Source: Spirochaetales bacterium
GTDB lineage: Bacteria > Spirochaetota > Spirochaetia > Sphaerochaetales > Sphaerochaetaceae
Length of the DNA: 64,000 bases
Reading direction: 5' to 3'
Assembly (NCBI GenBank): GCA_018433865.1
Contig: JAHDQJ010000003.1
Coordinates: 221,731-285,730, forward strand
In this document: positions 26,500 through 34,798 of the stretch, in pieces
Layout: each line of letters starts with the position of its first letter
How positions within the stretch are numbered: the first letter of the stretch is position 1
Notes under the pieces: model-generated
Database searches by the model: none
What the model was told of the DNA's origin: nothing
What the model saw: only the letters and a program-made list of their open reading frames with translations
Position numbers and translations under genes: made by a program

Positions 26500-27869
26500 T
26501 GAGCCAGATCACCTCCTTCCTCATCGGATTTCTCAGCATCGCGCTGATGGTCACGGTCCATGAGACGGGACACTTCCTGGTCGCGAGGATGGTGGGAATC
26601 ACGGTGGAGACATTCGCGATCGGTTGGGGCAAAGCCCTGAAGAAATGGCGGAAGAACGGTGTCGAATACCGCATCAATATCTTTCCCTTGGGGGGATACT
26701 GCAAGCTCAAGGGATCCGAAGATCTCAGAAAAGCCCTCGACGTGGGGGACACAAGCTTCACAGGCATGGAAAAAGGGTCGCTTTTCGCCGTTCCACCCCA
26801 TCGCAGGATATTGGCCTACCTTGCAGGTCCCCTGTTCAATCTGATCTTCGCCATGCTTCTGTTCATTCCATTCTTTGCACTCGATCATGAAGTGGCGACA
26901 CTTCCCAACCGGATCGTCCTCACCAGCGATTATCCGCAGGTCTTCTCGATCGATGCAGACTCCCCGCATGCTGCGCGGGACGGACAGCTGCGCATGGGAG
27001 ATGTGGTGATTGCAATCGACGGAACCGAGATTACTGAATTCGCCGACATTCAATCCTCTATCGCCACGTTGAAGGCCGACCGGACTGCACGCTTCACCGT
27101 GATGCGTGACGGGGCACAACTTTCATTCGACATAACGGGTATCGTTGATGAGGAGACGGGCAGACTTTTCTTCGGATTGAGCTACTTTCTCGAACCCGTG
27201 ATAGGATTTGTCGATCCGGTATCACCCGAGGCGATAAGTGGACTTCAGATCGGCGATCGCATCGTGCAAGCCCAAGGCACAGCGGTGCAAAATACGATGG
27301 ACCTTATCGAGATCCTCGTTGACAATCCGCCCGAGATCACCCTGGAGGTTCTCAGGGATGAGGGTGAGTACATCACGGTACGCTACTCACCGAATCGCAC
27401 TCCCGACGGGAACATCACCTTCGGTTTCTCATTCGCCAGGAACGTCATATGGCGGGATGGCATGTCATGGGGCCGAAGCGTCATGGAATCGGCAAAGGAA
27501 ACGGCAAAGGGCTTGTGGGATACGATCACCTTGATACCCCGCATGTTTTCCGGAGCGTTTGAATTCGACGAGATGGTTGCAGGACCGTTGAGAATCTCCT
27601 ATGTGATCGGGGAAATGCGCAACGCAGGAATCAGGGCATTGTTGCACCTGCTCGCCATGGTGAGCGTCTCGCTCGCCACCGCGAACCTCCTTCCGATACC
27701 TGGGCTCGACGGCGGTTTCGTCCTGCTCAGCGTGATCGAGATGATCCGGGGCAAGTCCGTCTCACCGCGCATGTACGTTCGCTTTCAATCGGTTGGAGTG
27801 ACGTTGTTGTTGGTGTTGATGCTCTTCGTGATCGCAGGGGACCTGCGGTTCCTCTTCTCAGGACCCTGA
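26499..27869 (+). CDS. rseP: RIP (site-2-type) metalloprotease
   Basis: A 456-residue membrane-embedded zinc protease of the RseP/RasP family. The metal-binding HETGH is at 21-25 and the second motif LLPIPGLDGG near 400 supplies the Asp ligand. Two PDZ-like regions lie between (GQLRMGDVVIAIDGTEI and SGLQIGDRIVQAQGTAV). Such proteases cut anti-sigma factors or leftover signal peptides within the membrane. The ATG overlaps the last base of dxr. The end overlaps the opposing dnaB by 12 bases. Confidence 0.95.
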   Translation: MSQITSFLIGFLSIALMVTVHETGHFLVARMVGITVETFAIGWGKALKKWRKNGVEYRINIFPLGGYCKLKGSEDLRKALDVGDTSFTGMEKGSLFAVPPHRRILAYLAGPLFNLIFAMLLFIPFFALDHEVATLPNRIVLTSDYPQVFSIDADSPHAARDGQLRMGDVVIAIDGTEITEFADIQSSIATLKADRTARFTVMRDGAQLSFDITGIVDEETGRLFFGLSYFLEPVIGFVDPVSPEAISGLQIGDRIVQAQGTAVQNTMDLIEILVDNPPEITLEVLRDEGEYITVRYSPNRTPDGNITFGFSFARNVIWRDGMSWGRSVMESAKETAKGLWDTITLIPRMFSGAFEFDEMVAGPLRISYVIGEMRNAGIRALLHLLAMVSVSLATANLLPIPGLDGGFVLLSVIEMIRGKSVSPRMYVRFQSVGVTLLLVLMLFVIAGDLRFLFSGP

Positions 27870-29252
27870 AAAACGTTCCAGCTCCACGAAGCGGACAAGC
27901 TGGTTCTGGAATCCCATCGTGATGATACCCGTCTCACCGTTTCTCTGTTTCGCCAGGATGACCTTCGTCTCCTGCACGGGAAATCCGTTGATCACCTGGG
28001 AAGTACTGTCCTGAGTGCCCTTTCCGTCTTTCGCATTCATGTCGGCAAGCCGGTCACGATGCAACAGGATGACCACATCGGCATCCTGTTCGACGGATCC
28101 TGAATCTCGCAAGTTCGCAAGGTTCGGTTCTTTCCCCTCTGCATCGCGTGATACCTGGCTGAGCGCAACGATGGGAATCTGCAGTTCCCGTGAGAGTGCT
28201 TTCAACGACCGGGATATCTCGGCTACCTGTTCATGGCGGGGAACGTTGGGATTTGCCTCGGGATTTATGAGGCCGATATAGTCGATGAACAATATCTTGA
28301 TATCCCGCTCCCGCTTCATCCGTCGCGCTTGGCTGCGGAGATCGAGCAGCTTGATGTTCGGAGTATCCTGGATGTAGAGCTTTCCCTCGTAGATGCGGCT
28401 CGCCGCGTCGATGATGTTCACCATATCCTGACTGCGGAGTATGGCTGAACGGATCCTCTTGGAGTCCACCCGAGCCTCAGCGGAGAGGATTCTTTCCATG
28501 ATCGCCATGCTGGTCATCTCAGCCGAGAAGAAACCTGTGGGAATCTTCCGGTGGATCGCCATGTCGATGGCCATGGAGATGGCAAACGCGGTCTTTCCGA
28601 CCGAAGGCCGCGCTCCGATGACGATGAATTCGGAAGGTTGGAATCCTCCGGTCATCTCGTCAAGTTGTTGGAAGCCCGACTTGACCCCATCTTTGTTTCC
28701 GTGCTTGGCACGTTCCATCAAGCGGTCGACGGTCTTGTTGACGAGAATGGAACTTTCCTGGTATTTGTCGGTGAATGTCCCGCTGGAGGATTGGAGCTCG
28801 CTCATCTTCCGCTCTGTTTCGTCCAGCACGTTCGCGATTTCCTGCGATTCATCGAATACATCGGCCTGCATCTTCCCACTCAGCTCAAGCAAAGTCCGAC
28901 GCAAGGAATAGGCCCTGACGATGTTCGCATAATACACGGCGTTCGCCGTCGTCGGGACATCGCTCGTGAGGGAAGCCACATAGGACATTCCCCCACACAG
29001 GTCCAACAGTTCCTTCGATTTCAAGAATTGGGAAATGGTGATCAGGTCGATCGTTTGCGAGGCATGTTCCTGATGGAACGAGAGTATGGCATCGAACAGG
29101 ACCAGATGACCCGGTTTATAGAAGTCCTCCTTCCGAAGGACCTCCGTCACCTCGCTGAATGCGTTGGCACTGAGCATGATCGCTCCGAGCACCGCACGTT
29201 CGGCGTCATCATTGTGTGGAGGAATACGTCCCCCCGCGTAGTTCGATGCCAT
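27858..29252 (-). CDS. dnaB: Replicative DNA helicase DnaB
   Basis: A 464-residue ring helicase. The N-terminal helical collar begins with PPHNDDAERAVLGAIMLSANA and the RecA-like motor has Walker A GARPSVGKTAFA near 205, SAEM, LFIDYIGLI and the QVSRDAEGK and RDSGSVEQDADVV arginine-finger segment. It unwinds DNA at the replication fork. ATG at 29252 lies 7 bases after the rplI stop; its ribosome-binding site is weak (GATGGTG), so coupling to rplI is likely. It is the last gene of the rpsF cluster. Confidence 0.97.
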   Translation of the reverse strand: MASNYAGGRIPPHNDDAERAVLGAIMLSANAFSEVTEVLRKEDFYKPGHLVLFDAILSFHQEHASQTIDLITISQFLKSKELLDLCGGMSYVASLTSDVPTTANAVYYANIVRAYSLRRTLLELSGKMQADVFDESQEIANVLDETERKMSELQSSSGTFTDKYQESSILVNKTVDRLMERAKHGNKDGVKSGFQQLDEMTGGFQPSEFIVIGARPSVGKTAFAISMAIDMAIHRKIPTGFFSAEMTSMAIMERILSAEARVDSKRIRSAILRSQDMVNIIDAASRIYEGKLYIQDTPNIKLLDLRSQARRMKRERDIKILFIDYIGLINPEANPNVPRHEQVAEISRSLKALSRELQIPIVALSQVSRDAEGKEPNLANLRDSGSVEQDADVVILLHRDRLADMNAKDGKGTQDSTSQVINGFPVQETKVILAKQRNGETGIITMGFQNQLVRFVELERFSGS

Positions 29253-29259
29253 TACACCA

Positions 29260-29871
29260 TCATTCCTCGTCGTCGGTGTCGGCTTCGTCCTCGCCCTCGG
29301 CACCATAGACCTCTTCGACCACCACCGGTGTCTCCACTTCAGCGGTCTTCTTGGCCTCGGCTGCCGCAGCCTTGGCAGCTGCCTTCTCTGCAGCCGCCTT
29401 CTCCGCCTCTGCCTTCTTCACCACGGTTTCGCTGAGGACGACGATCTTCACGTGAGCGCTCTCGCCTTCATAGAGACGGACCTTCACGGAGTAGTTGCCG
29501 ACCATCTTGATTTCGTGAGAGGCTACCTCGATCCGCTTGCGCTCGACATCGATGCCCTCTTTCGCCAACGCTTCCTGGACCATGGTGTTGGTCACCGAAC
29601 CGAAGAGCTTTCCGGAATCTCCGGCGGAAACGACCAAGGTGAGCGTCATCTGGTCAAGTCTGTCCTTGACACTTGCGGCTGCCTTGCGCTTCTCTTCCTT
29701 GCGCTTCTCGATCGTAGCTGCCCTGCTCGCGAACAAAGCTTGGTTAGCCTTGTTGAACAGCACGGCAAAACCCTTGGGAAGCAGGTAGTTTCGGGCATAT
29801 CCGTCCTTGACGACGACGATATCCCCCTCTTCCCCGAGATTATGAACATCCTGGTTCAATATGATTTTCAT
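29260..29871 (-). CDS. rplI: 50S ribosomal protein L9 with extended acidic C-terminus
   Basis: A 203-residue L9; the common length is about 150. The N-terminal domain (MKIILNQDVHNLGEEGDIV, VKDGYARNYLLPKGFA) and C-terminal domain (DSGKLFGSVTNTMVQEAL) are normal. After residue 150 a tail of Ala, Glu and Lys repeats (KKAEAEKAAAEKAAAKAAAA) ends in an acidic segment DEADTDDEE. Tails like this are seen in some spirochaete L9 proteins. AAGGAG lies before the ATG. The gene is between the DUF2232 membrane protein and dnaB. Confidence 0.95.
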   Translation of the reverse strand: MKIILNQDVHNLGEEGDIVVVKDGYARNYLLPKGFAVLFNKANQALFASRAATIEKRKEEKRKAAASVKDRLDQMTLTLVVSAGDSGKLFGSVTNTMVQEALAKEGIDVERKRIEVASHEIKMVGNYSVKVRLYEGESAHVKIVVLSETVVKKAEAEKAAAEKAAAKAAAAEAKKTAEVETPVVVEEVYGAEGEDEADTDDEE

Positions 29872-29884
29872 AGAATGTATCTCC

Positions 29885-30835
29885 TTATGCGTTCTTTCTA
29901 TACCTGACCCACGTCTCGGACACTCCCAGTAGCGGCAATGCCATCAACGGAATCACATTCACTCCCGGCAACAGGACCAGCAAAAACGAGAACAAGAAAA
30001 TTCTCGTAGCCGTCGCACCGGGATTCCTCTTGCGCACCAGCGCCGCCAAAATGGACATCCCCTGCACCATGTAGAGCAGTGTCATCGCCAAGGCGACATT
30101 CCATGCGATGCCCGAGAGCATCTGCATATCAATCACCAAGCCGGCCAAAACTACGGTCCAGCTTCCGAGAAACACCCAAATGGCGTTCTCCGGGAGCTTC
30201 CAACTTGCCATCCGATCCTGGAAACTCCATTCGGATCGGTGAATCAGCAATTCGCTGATCATCACGGACAACCCGAACTGTCCCATGAACAGTGGCAAGA
30301 AACCTAACCGAAGGACCAAGACGATCGCTTCGAATAGGGTATCCTCGTCCATCCCCATCGGTACCTGGCCTCCGAAGAATCCCGGGATGACTGCCTGTAC
30401 CAAGTTCCGAAACAGCTGTTCGGTGGCAGCAGCCGAAGGGCTCTTGCTGAAAAACCAGAAAGACAGGGCGAATCCGAAGACCGCAGCCATTGCGGAGGCG
30501 GTGAGCAACCTCACCAACATCCTCCTCTGCTCCAGAGCGATCCAGAGAGCGGCACCCATCAGCAGCGAGATCGGCATATAGAGCCCGATCAGCAATGCAC
30601 CGATGACCGATGTCTCCTTCAGCGCTCCTCCGTATCCGATCAATTGATGTGCCAGCAACATGCAAGCCACCAATGCGACGGGCAACAAAGCCCATCTGTT
30701 CGGACGGATTCTCGGGGCGAAGAACAGCAACGGGATGATGAACAGTGTCGAGGAGGCCGCTATCCAGTACATCAAGAACGAAAGACCGACAGCCAACACT
30801 CCCGAACGTACCATCACCATGGTATGCCGTTCCAT
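29885..30835 (-). CDS. DUF2232 (YybS-like) membrane protein
   Basis: A 316-residue protein with about eight to nine hydrophobic segments. Topology and position between rpsR and rplI match the DUF2232/YybS group of integral membrane proteins, which often sits in this ribosomal cluster. Its function is unknown. GGAG five bases before the ATG at 30835 supports the start. No catalytic motif is evident. It lies 11 bases after rpsR and 13 bases before rplI, so it is cotranscribed with them. Confidence 0.75.
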   Translation of the reverse strand: MERHTMVMVRSGVLAVGLSFLMYWIAASSTLFIIPLLFFAPRIRPNRWALLPVALVACMLLAHQLIGYGGALKETSVIGALLIGLYMPISLLMGAALWIALEQRRMLVRLLTASAMAAVFGFALSFWFFSKSPSAAATEQLFRNLVQAVIPGFFGGQVPMGMDEDTLFEAIVLVLRLGFLPLFMGQFGLSVMISELLIHRSEWSFQDRMASWKLPENAIWVFLGSWTVVLAGLVIDMQMLSGIAWNVALAMTLLYMVQGMSILAALVRKRNPGATATRIFLFSFLLVLLPGVNVIPLMALPLLGVSETWVRYRKNA

Positions 30836-30846
30836 AAGAACTCCGA

Positions 30847-31149
30847 CTACTTGCGATCGAACGGCAGGTATGCCAACACACGTGCCCGCTTGATCTCCAA
30901 CGTCAGTGCACGCTGATGCTTTGCACAGTTGCCGGTGATCCTGCTGGGGAGGATCTTCCCCCGCTCGGTCACATACCGGCGAAGCAGGTCGGGATTCTTG
31001 TAGTCCGCCACAAGGTTCTGGGTACAGAACTTGCAGACCTTCTTCTTGAAGGGTCCACGCTTGTTTCCGAACCGACGGTCGCGGCCGTTTCCACCACGTC
31101 CGTCAAGAGAATCATTCATCATATTCATGGAATCTTTATCATCACGCAT
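30847..31149 (-). CDS. rpsR: 30S ribosomal protein S18
   Basis: A 100-residue S18 with an N-terminal extension rich in Gly, Asn, Asp and Arg before the core [48 protein letters not shown]. Cys residues of a zinc site (CKFC) are retained. ATG at 31149 has an AGGAGT site about nine bases upstream; a longer reading from 31170 has the site too close. It follows ssb by 23 bases. Confidence 0.96.
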   Translation of the reverse strand: MRDDKDSMNMMNDSLDGRGGNGRDRRFGNKRGPFKKKVCKFCTQNLVADYKNPDLLRRYVTERGKILPSRITGNCAKHQRALTLEIKRARVLAYLPFDRK

Positions 31150-31172
31150 GTAAATTCTACTCCTATCCATTC

Positions 31173-31655
31173 CTAGAATGGAATGTCATCATCAAACTGT
31201 TCCGGTCCTGGGAAACCGTTCGGTGCCGACGGCATCCGAGCATTGCCCTTGGGTTCATACCCGCCAGTCTTCCGAACAGCCTGCTCAGGGGCAGGGGTAT
31301 AATCGGAACCATTCGGGTTGGAGCCAGAGGAACTACCCAGCAACTGAATGTTATTGGCAACGACCTCAATCTTGCTCCTGCTCTGACCGTCCTGTTCCCA
31401 GCGACTCTGCCGCAATTCGCCATTGACGCAGATCTGCCTGCCCTTGGTGAGATACGGGTTGAGAACCTCGGCCTGTTTTCCCCATACCGTGATGTCGAAG
31501 AAACTCACCTCCTCCTCACGCTGATCCCCAGACCTCTTCATGCGGTTCACAGCAATGGAAAAACGGCTTACAGCGGTTCCGCTGTTGGTGAATCTCAGTT
31601 CGCTCTCACGAGTGAGACGGCCGACGAGCACTACGATGTTGGTGTCATTCGCCAT
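31173..31655 (-). CDS. ssb: Single-stranded DNA-binding protein
   Basis: A 160-residue SSB. The OB fold covers about residues 1-110 ([33 protein letters not shown], then [25 protein letters not shown]), a Gly/Ser/Pro/Asn-rich linker follows, and the conserved acidic tip DDDIPF that docks repair and replication partners is intact. AGGAGT precedes the ATG at 31655. Placement between rpsF and rpsR is the common bacterial arrangement. Confidence 0.97.
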   Translation of the reverse strand: MANDTNIVVLVGRLTRESELRFTNSGTAVSRFSIAVNRMKRSGDQREEEVSFFDITVWGKQAEVLNPYLTKGRQICVNGELRQSRWEQDGQSRSKIEVVANNIQLLGSSSGSNPNGSDYTPAPEQAVRKTGGYEPKGNARMPSAPNGFPGPEQFDDDIPF

Positions 31656-31673
31656 GGTTTGTTACTCCTGTCG

Positions 31674-31961
31674 TCAGACTTCGGTCTCTTTGTGCACGAA
31701 CAAGAATTTCAACACGGGCATCATGAGCTTGAATGAGTTGTTGAATACATTGATGGTCGCGGGGTCGGCTTTCAGCTCGAAGTAGAAGTAGTGACCTTTG
31801 TCTTGTTTCTTGATCAGATATGCAAGGTTGCGCACCCCCATATCATCCTGCTTGACGATCTCGACCTGTGCGGTGTTGAACTCCGCGAGAATCAGCTCAA
31901 GACCTTTTGCCGTCTGCTCTTCGTTTGCGTCGAAGATGACGGTAAATTCGTAATTTCTCAT
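31674..31961 (-). CDS. rpsF: 30S ribosomal protein S6
   Basis: A 95-residue S6 with the family core MRNYEFTVIFDANEEQT and LAYLIKKQDKGHYFYFELKA. It binds 16S rRNA together with S18, encoded three genes away in the same operon. AAGGAGGA lies before the ATG at 31961. The leader upstream contains a perfect inverted repeat (31985-32001) which may take part in control of this operon. Confidence 0.97.
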   Translation of the reverse strand: MRNYEFTVIFDANEEQTAKGLELILAEFNTAQVEIVKQDDMGVRNLAYLIKKQDKGHYFYFELKADPATINVFNNSFKLMMPVLKFLFVHKETEV

Positions 31962-31984
31962 AGTTCCTCCTTACGGACTATATG

Positions 31985-32001
31985 ATCCACATCATGTGGA
32001 T
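31985..32001. repeat. Perfect inverted repeat in the rpsF operon leader
   Basis: ATCCACAT (31985-31992) and ATGTGGAT (31994-32001) are separated by one base. It lies between the predicted promoter (32016-32045) and the rpsF ribosome-binding site, so it is transcribed. It may be an RNA hairpin for S6/S18 feedback or a protein-binding palindrome; a one-base loop favours a DNA operator. Confidence 0.6.
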
Positions 32002-32015
32002 AAAGAGGTCAAAAT

Positions 32016-32045
32016 ACACTAACACAAGAAATTCAGCCGTGTCAA
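32016..32045 (-). promoter_or_regulatory. Promoter of the rpsF-ssb-rpsR-rplI-dnaB operon
   Basis: On the minus strand a perfect TTGACA (32040-32045) is followed after 18 bases by TAGTGT (32016-32021). The rpsF ATG lies about 54 bases downstream of the -10 element. Confidence 0.55.
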
Positions 32046-32069
32046 GGCAACGAGGCGAACTGCGAAGAA

Positions 32070-32094
32070 AAACCGCCGGAGCGACCGGCGGTTT
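32070..32094 (-). terminator. Terminator of the bS22-like gene
   Basis: AAACCGCCGG (32070-32079) and CCGGCGGTTT (32085-32094) form a perfect 10-bp stem with a 5-base loop. On the minus strand it is followed by a T-run, just after the stop codon of the tiny gene. Confidence 0.85.
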
Positions 32095-32119
32095 CGGATG
32101 AAGATTGCTTGAAAGCGAG

Positions 32120-32209
32120 TTACTTGTTCTTGTGTCTGTTCTTTCTCAGCTTTTTCTTTCTCTTATGAGTAGCAATCTTATGCTTCTTTCTTTTTCTTCC
32201 ACAAGGCAC
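32120..32209 (-). CDS. Small bS22-like ribosomal protein (AURKAIP1/COX24 domain)
   Basis: A complete 29-codon gene. The protein reads M(P)CGRKRKKHKIATHKR in its first part and continues KKKLRKNRHKNK, so more than half of the residues are Lys, Arg or His. This matches the AURKAIP1/COX24-domain small ribosomal protein (bS22 type) found in Bacteroidota and spirochaetes, where it binds the decoding region of the small subunit (family knowledge). The start is GTG at 32209 with AAGGAG upstream, there is a good promoter at 32264-32292 and a terminator right after the stop, so this is a dedicated, probably highly expressed single-gene unit. Confidence 0.85.
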   Translation of the reverse strand: MPCGRKRKKHKIATHKRKKKLRKNRHKNK

Positions 32210-32263
32210 GGTAGAGCTCCTTATCCGATAAGATATCCAATTGGAATTTGTAATTACCGTGCC

Positions 32264-32292
32264 ATTATGCTCCGTTGGCCCAAGAACGTCAA
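32264..32292 (-). promoter_or_regulatory. Promoter of the bS22-like gene
   Basis: On the minus strand TTGACG (32287-32292) and CATAAT (32264-32269) are 17 bases apart. The leader to the GTG start is about 50 bases and includes an AAGGAG site. Confidence 0.65.
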
Positions 32293-32364
32293 GGGGTAGC
32301 GACGAAACGATAACGTACTTTCCATGATAATCGCATTCCTTGTGGATTCATTCAATTTTCTCGC

Positions 32365-32393
32365 TTGTAGTTTTTCAACGCTATGATTACAAT
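32365..32393 (+). promoter_or_regulatory. murD promoter, nearly leaderless
   Basis: TTGTAG at 32365-32370 and TACAAT at 32388-32393 are 17 bases apart. Only nine bases follow before the murD ATG at 32403, and none of them forms a Shine-Dalgarno. Confidence 0.6.
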
Positions 32394-32402
32394 GCCTGTA
32401 CC

Positions 32403-33710
32403 ATGCGAGTATTGATTTTCGGATTGGGTGTCCTGGGTGGGGGTTTTTCCGCTGCAAGCTACTTCCTCGATCACGGCCATGAGGTCAGAATCACCGACCT
32501 GCGCAGCGAGCAGACACTCGGCGGTCCGTTGGATATTCTCAAGCGTCGCGGAGCGAGCGTCACCTGCGGTCTCCACAGGAAAGAGGACTTCGAGTGGGCG
32601 AATCTTGTCATCAAGAATCCCGCGGTCTCACCCGAGAGTCCGTTCCTTTCGTTCGCGAAACAGATCAGCACGGACATCTCGTTCGTCTTCTCCTCCTCCT
32701 TCGTGGGCTCGATGAAGATCGTAGCTGTCACGGGAACGAAGGGAAAGACCACCACGGTGGCGCTCGTGACCCACATCCTCAACACGCTCGGACATGAAGC
32801 CGTCCAATTCGGTAACATGGGCATCAGCGGATTTTCCATCCTTTCACAGTTCGAGAGCCGGCTCCATCGGGGGGAAAAGCTCCCTGAATATCTGGTGGTC
32901 GAGCTCTCTTCCTGGCAGATACGGGATCTCTACGCGGTACTTGGACCTGCCGTTCCCCGGTTCAAGATCGTCGCGCTCACCAGCCTCTTCCACGACCACA
33001 TGAATCGCTATGCAGACTACAAATCCTATACCGAGGACAAGTGGCTGCTGCTCGGACCGCAGAATACCCGGATCATCATGCCCCAATCCATCATGGATGA
33101 CCTTCCTGTCTTGGTGGAAAAGAAAATGAAACGGATCAAGACGATCGAGAGTTTCGCCGGCGTCGACCAGCAGAATCCTCGGTTCCAACCGGCGTGGGCC
33201 ATATGCCGCAGTCTCGGTTTCGGAGTGAAGCAGGTAACAGGAGCGCTGACATCCTTCAAGGGTGTTCCGCATCGTCAGGAGCAGGTGGGCATCAAAGGGC
33301 ACACGGTCTTCATCAACGACTCATCCGCAACGATACCTGAAGCGGTGACATTCTCGTGCATGAACTGTCCGTGGCCATACCAGCTGATCTGCGGTGGCAC
33401 CGACAAGAATCTCAAGGCCAATGGCATGCTCCACGCACTGCAACAGGCCTCCAACGTGCATTTGCTGTCGGGAAGTTTCACGCAAGACAAGCTTATTCCC
33501 CTTTTGCAGGAACATGGCATCAGCTACTTGGGACCGTTCGATTCCATGCAAGCGGCATTCGATTCCGCAACGACGGCAGCTTCCGAAGATCTTTCCGTCC
33601 ATGAGACCGTCGCGGTGATCCTCTCCCCCGGGGCGGCATCATTCGGACTTTTTCTCCATGAGTTCGACCGCGGGGACCAATTCAGGTCCTGCGTGTCTGC
33701 ACTCGCGTAG
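32403..33710 (+). CDS. murD: UDP-N-acetylmuramoyl-L-alanine--D-glutamate ligase
   Basis: A 435-residue Mur ligase that adds D-glutamate to UDP-MurNAc-L-Ala in peptidoglycan synthesis. An N-terminal Rossmann-like UDP-binding domain (MRVLIFGLGVLGGGFSAAS) is followed by the ATP-binding P-loop TGTKGKTTT near 110, the catalytic region LVVELSSWQI, and the C-terminal domain ending SPGAASFGLFLHEFDRGDQF, a MurD hallmark. ATG at 32403 fits the protein start; the mRNA probably begins within a few bases of it. It converges with the FemAB-family gene, with four bases between stops. Confidence 0.95.
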   Translation: MRVLIFGLGVLGGGFSAASYFLDHGHEVRITDLRSEQTLGGPLDILKRRGASVTCGLHRKEDFEWANLVIKNPAVSPESPFLSFAKQISTDISFVFSSSFVGSMKIVAVTGTKGKTTTVALVTHILNTLGHEAVQFGNMGISGFSILSQFESRLHRGEKLPEYLVVELSSWQIRDLYAVLGPAVPRFKIVALTSLFHDHMNRYADYKSYTEDKWLLLGPQNTRIIMPQSIMDDLPVLVEKKMKRIKTIESFAGVDQQNPRFQPAWAICRSLGFGVKQVTGALTSFKGVPHRQEQVGIKGHTVFINDSSATIPEAVTFSCMNCPWPYQLICGGTDKNLKANGMLHALQQASNVHLLSGSFTQDKLIPLLQEHGISYLGPFDSMQAAFDSATTAASEDLSVHETVAVILSPGAASFGLFLHEFDRGDQFRSCVSALA

Positions 33711-33714
33711 CGGT

Positions 33715-34794
33715 CTACTCCTCAGTGGATACGGAGAATTGCTGGCTCATCCGCTTCGGATGCCTTCTCCGATGGTTCTTGTAGCGAACCTGCTCAACCC
33801 ACGCGTAGAGAAATCTTGGCAGCCGCTTGTAGACATAGTCGAATGTCGGGGCACGATAGCAGACATAACCTCCGAAGGCACGTTTGAAGAGACGCAATCC
33901 TTCGAGATGGCTTCCCCGCTGCCGAGGACCGCTGATCCCATAAAAGTCATAGATCAGGCAGCCCCGCTCACAAGCTTGGGCGATCGCATGGTCCTGCAAC
34001 AGGTAGCTCGGACTGGTTCCGTCGACCCTGAGGGAGGCTCCATAGAGGTATACGGCGACTTTCTGGCTCTCCAGGACGATGGCACCCCCGAGCATCGTCT
34101 GTCCGAGTGTCGCTACATAGAGGAACGGCCTGACGTCCGGAATATCCAATGTCAGGATATTCTTGATGTAAGAGGAGCTTCGCGCAGTGAAACCGTCACG
34201 TTTGGCCGTTTCAAGGTAGACGTTATACCACGTATTGAATGTCTGCTCATCACCAAGCCATCTCTCGATGCGAATCGACTTTGCACCGGTTTTCCTGATG
34301 TTCCGCCTGGCTCGTTCCCGGTATCTCAAACGGACCGCGTCATACCCCTCGCTCAAGTCGATCCTCGCGGTTCCCTCCGGCTGGACCGATTCCCTGCACA
34401 CGCGCAAGCCCTTTCCTTCTACCGAGAGGACCTCTTCGCTGTCACGGGCGCCCCATGGCAGATCAAAGCGAATGAACGCGGTCCCTTTCGGCAGCAAAGG
34501 CCTGACCAACCGGGAAAACTCCCGGACCAGCGAGGACGCATCGGATCGATACGCCGAGGTATCGGGGCCGAACGGCACATAGGCCAGCTTCGTGCTGAAG
34601 ATCATCCTGCGGACAAGCACCAGGATCACTGTTGAGGAACTTTCGACCGCCTCCGAAGGAGCATGGGAGAACCTGAATGCAAAGGCAATCCATCCCGAAG
34701 CCCGCTTTGCCTTGGCCCAGAATTGACTCTGGAAGGGGTTCAATGATGCATCAAGTTGGTCCAGGCCGACTCGTTCGACGGAGGAGACAACCAT
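33715..34794 (-). CDS. FemAB-family peptidoglycan bridge aminoacyltransferase-like protein
   Basis: A 359-residue protein with two GNAT-like subdomains. The segments RYRERARRNIRKTGAKSIRIE, WYNVYLETAKRDGFTARSSSYI, GGAIVLESQKVAVYLYGAS and GCLIYDFYGISG are typical of FemX/FemAB and related lipid II:amino acid transferases, which add residues from aminoacyl-tRNA to peptidoglycan stem peptides. The C-terminus is strongly basic. The start at 34794 lies four bases after the metG stop and has no clear ribosome-binding site, so it probably depends on metG. It is beside murD, which fits cell wall function. The amino acid added is unknown. Confidence 0.8.
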   Translation of the reverse strand: MVVSSVERVGLDQLDASLNPFQSQFWAKAKRASGWIAFAFRFSHAPSEAVESSSTVILVLVRRMIFSTKLAYVPFGPDTSAYRSDASSLVREFSRLVRPLLPKGTAFIRFDLPWGARDSEEVLSVEGKGLRVCRESVQPEGTARIDLSEGYDAVRLRYRERARRNIRKTGAKSIRIERWLGDEQTFNTWYNVYLETAKRDGFTARSSSYIKNILTLDIPDVRPFLYVATLGQTMLGGAIVLESQKVAVYLYGASLRVDGTSPSYLLQDHAIAQACERGCLIYDFYGISGPRQRGSHLEGLRLFKRAFGGYVCYRAPTFDYVYKRLPRFLYAWVEQVRYKNHRRRHPKRMSQQFSVSTEE

Positions 34795-34798
34795 ACCG

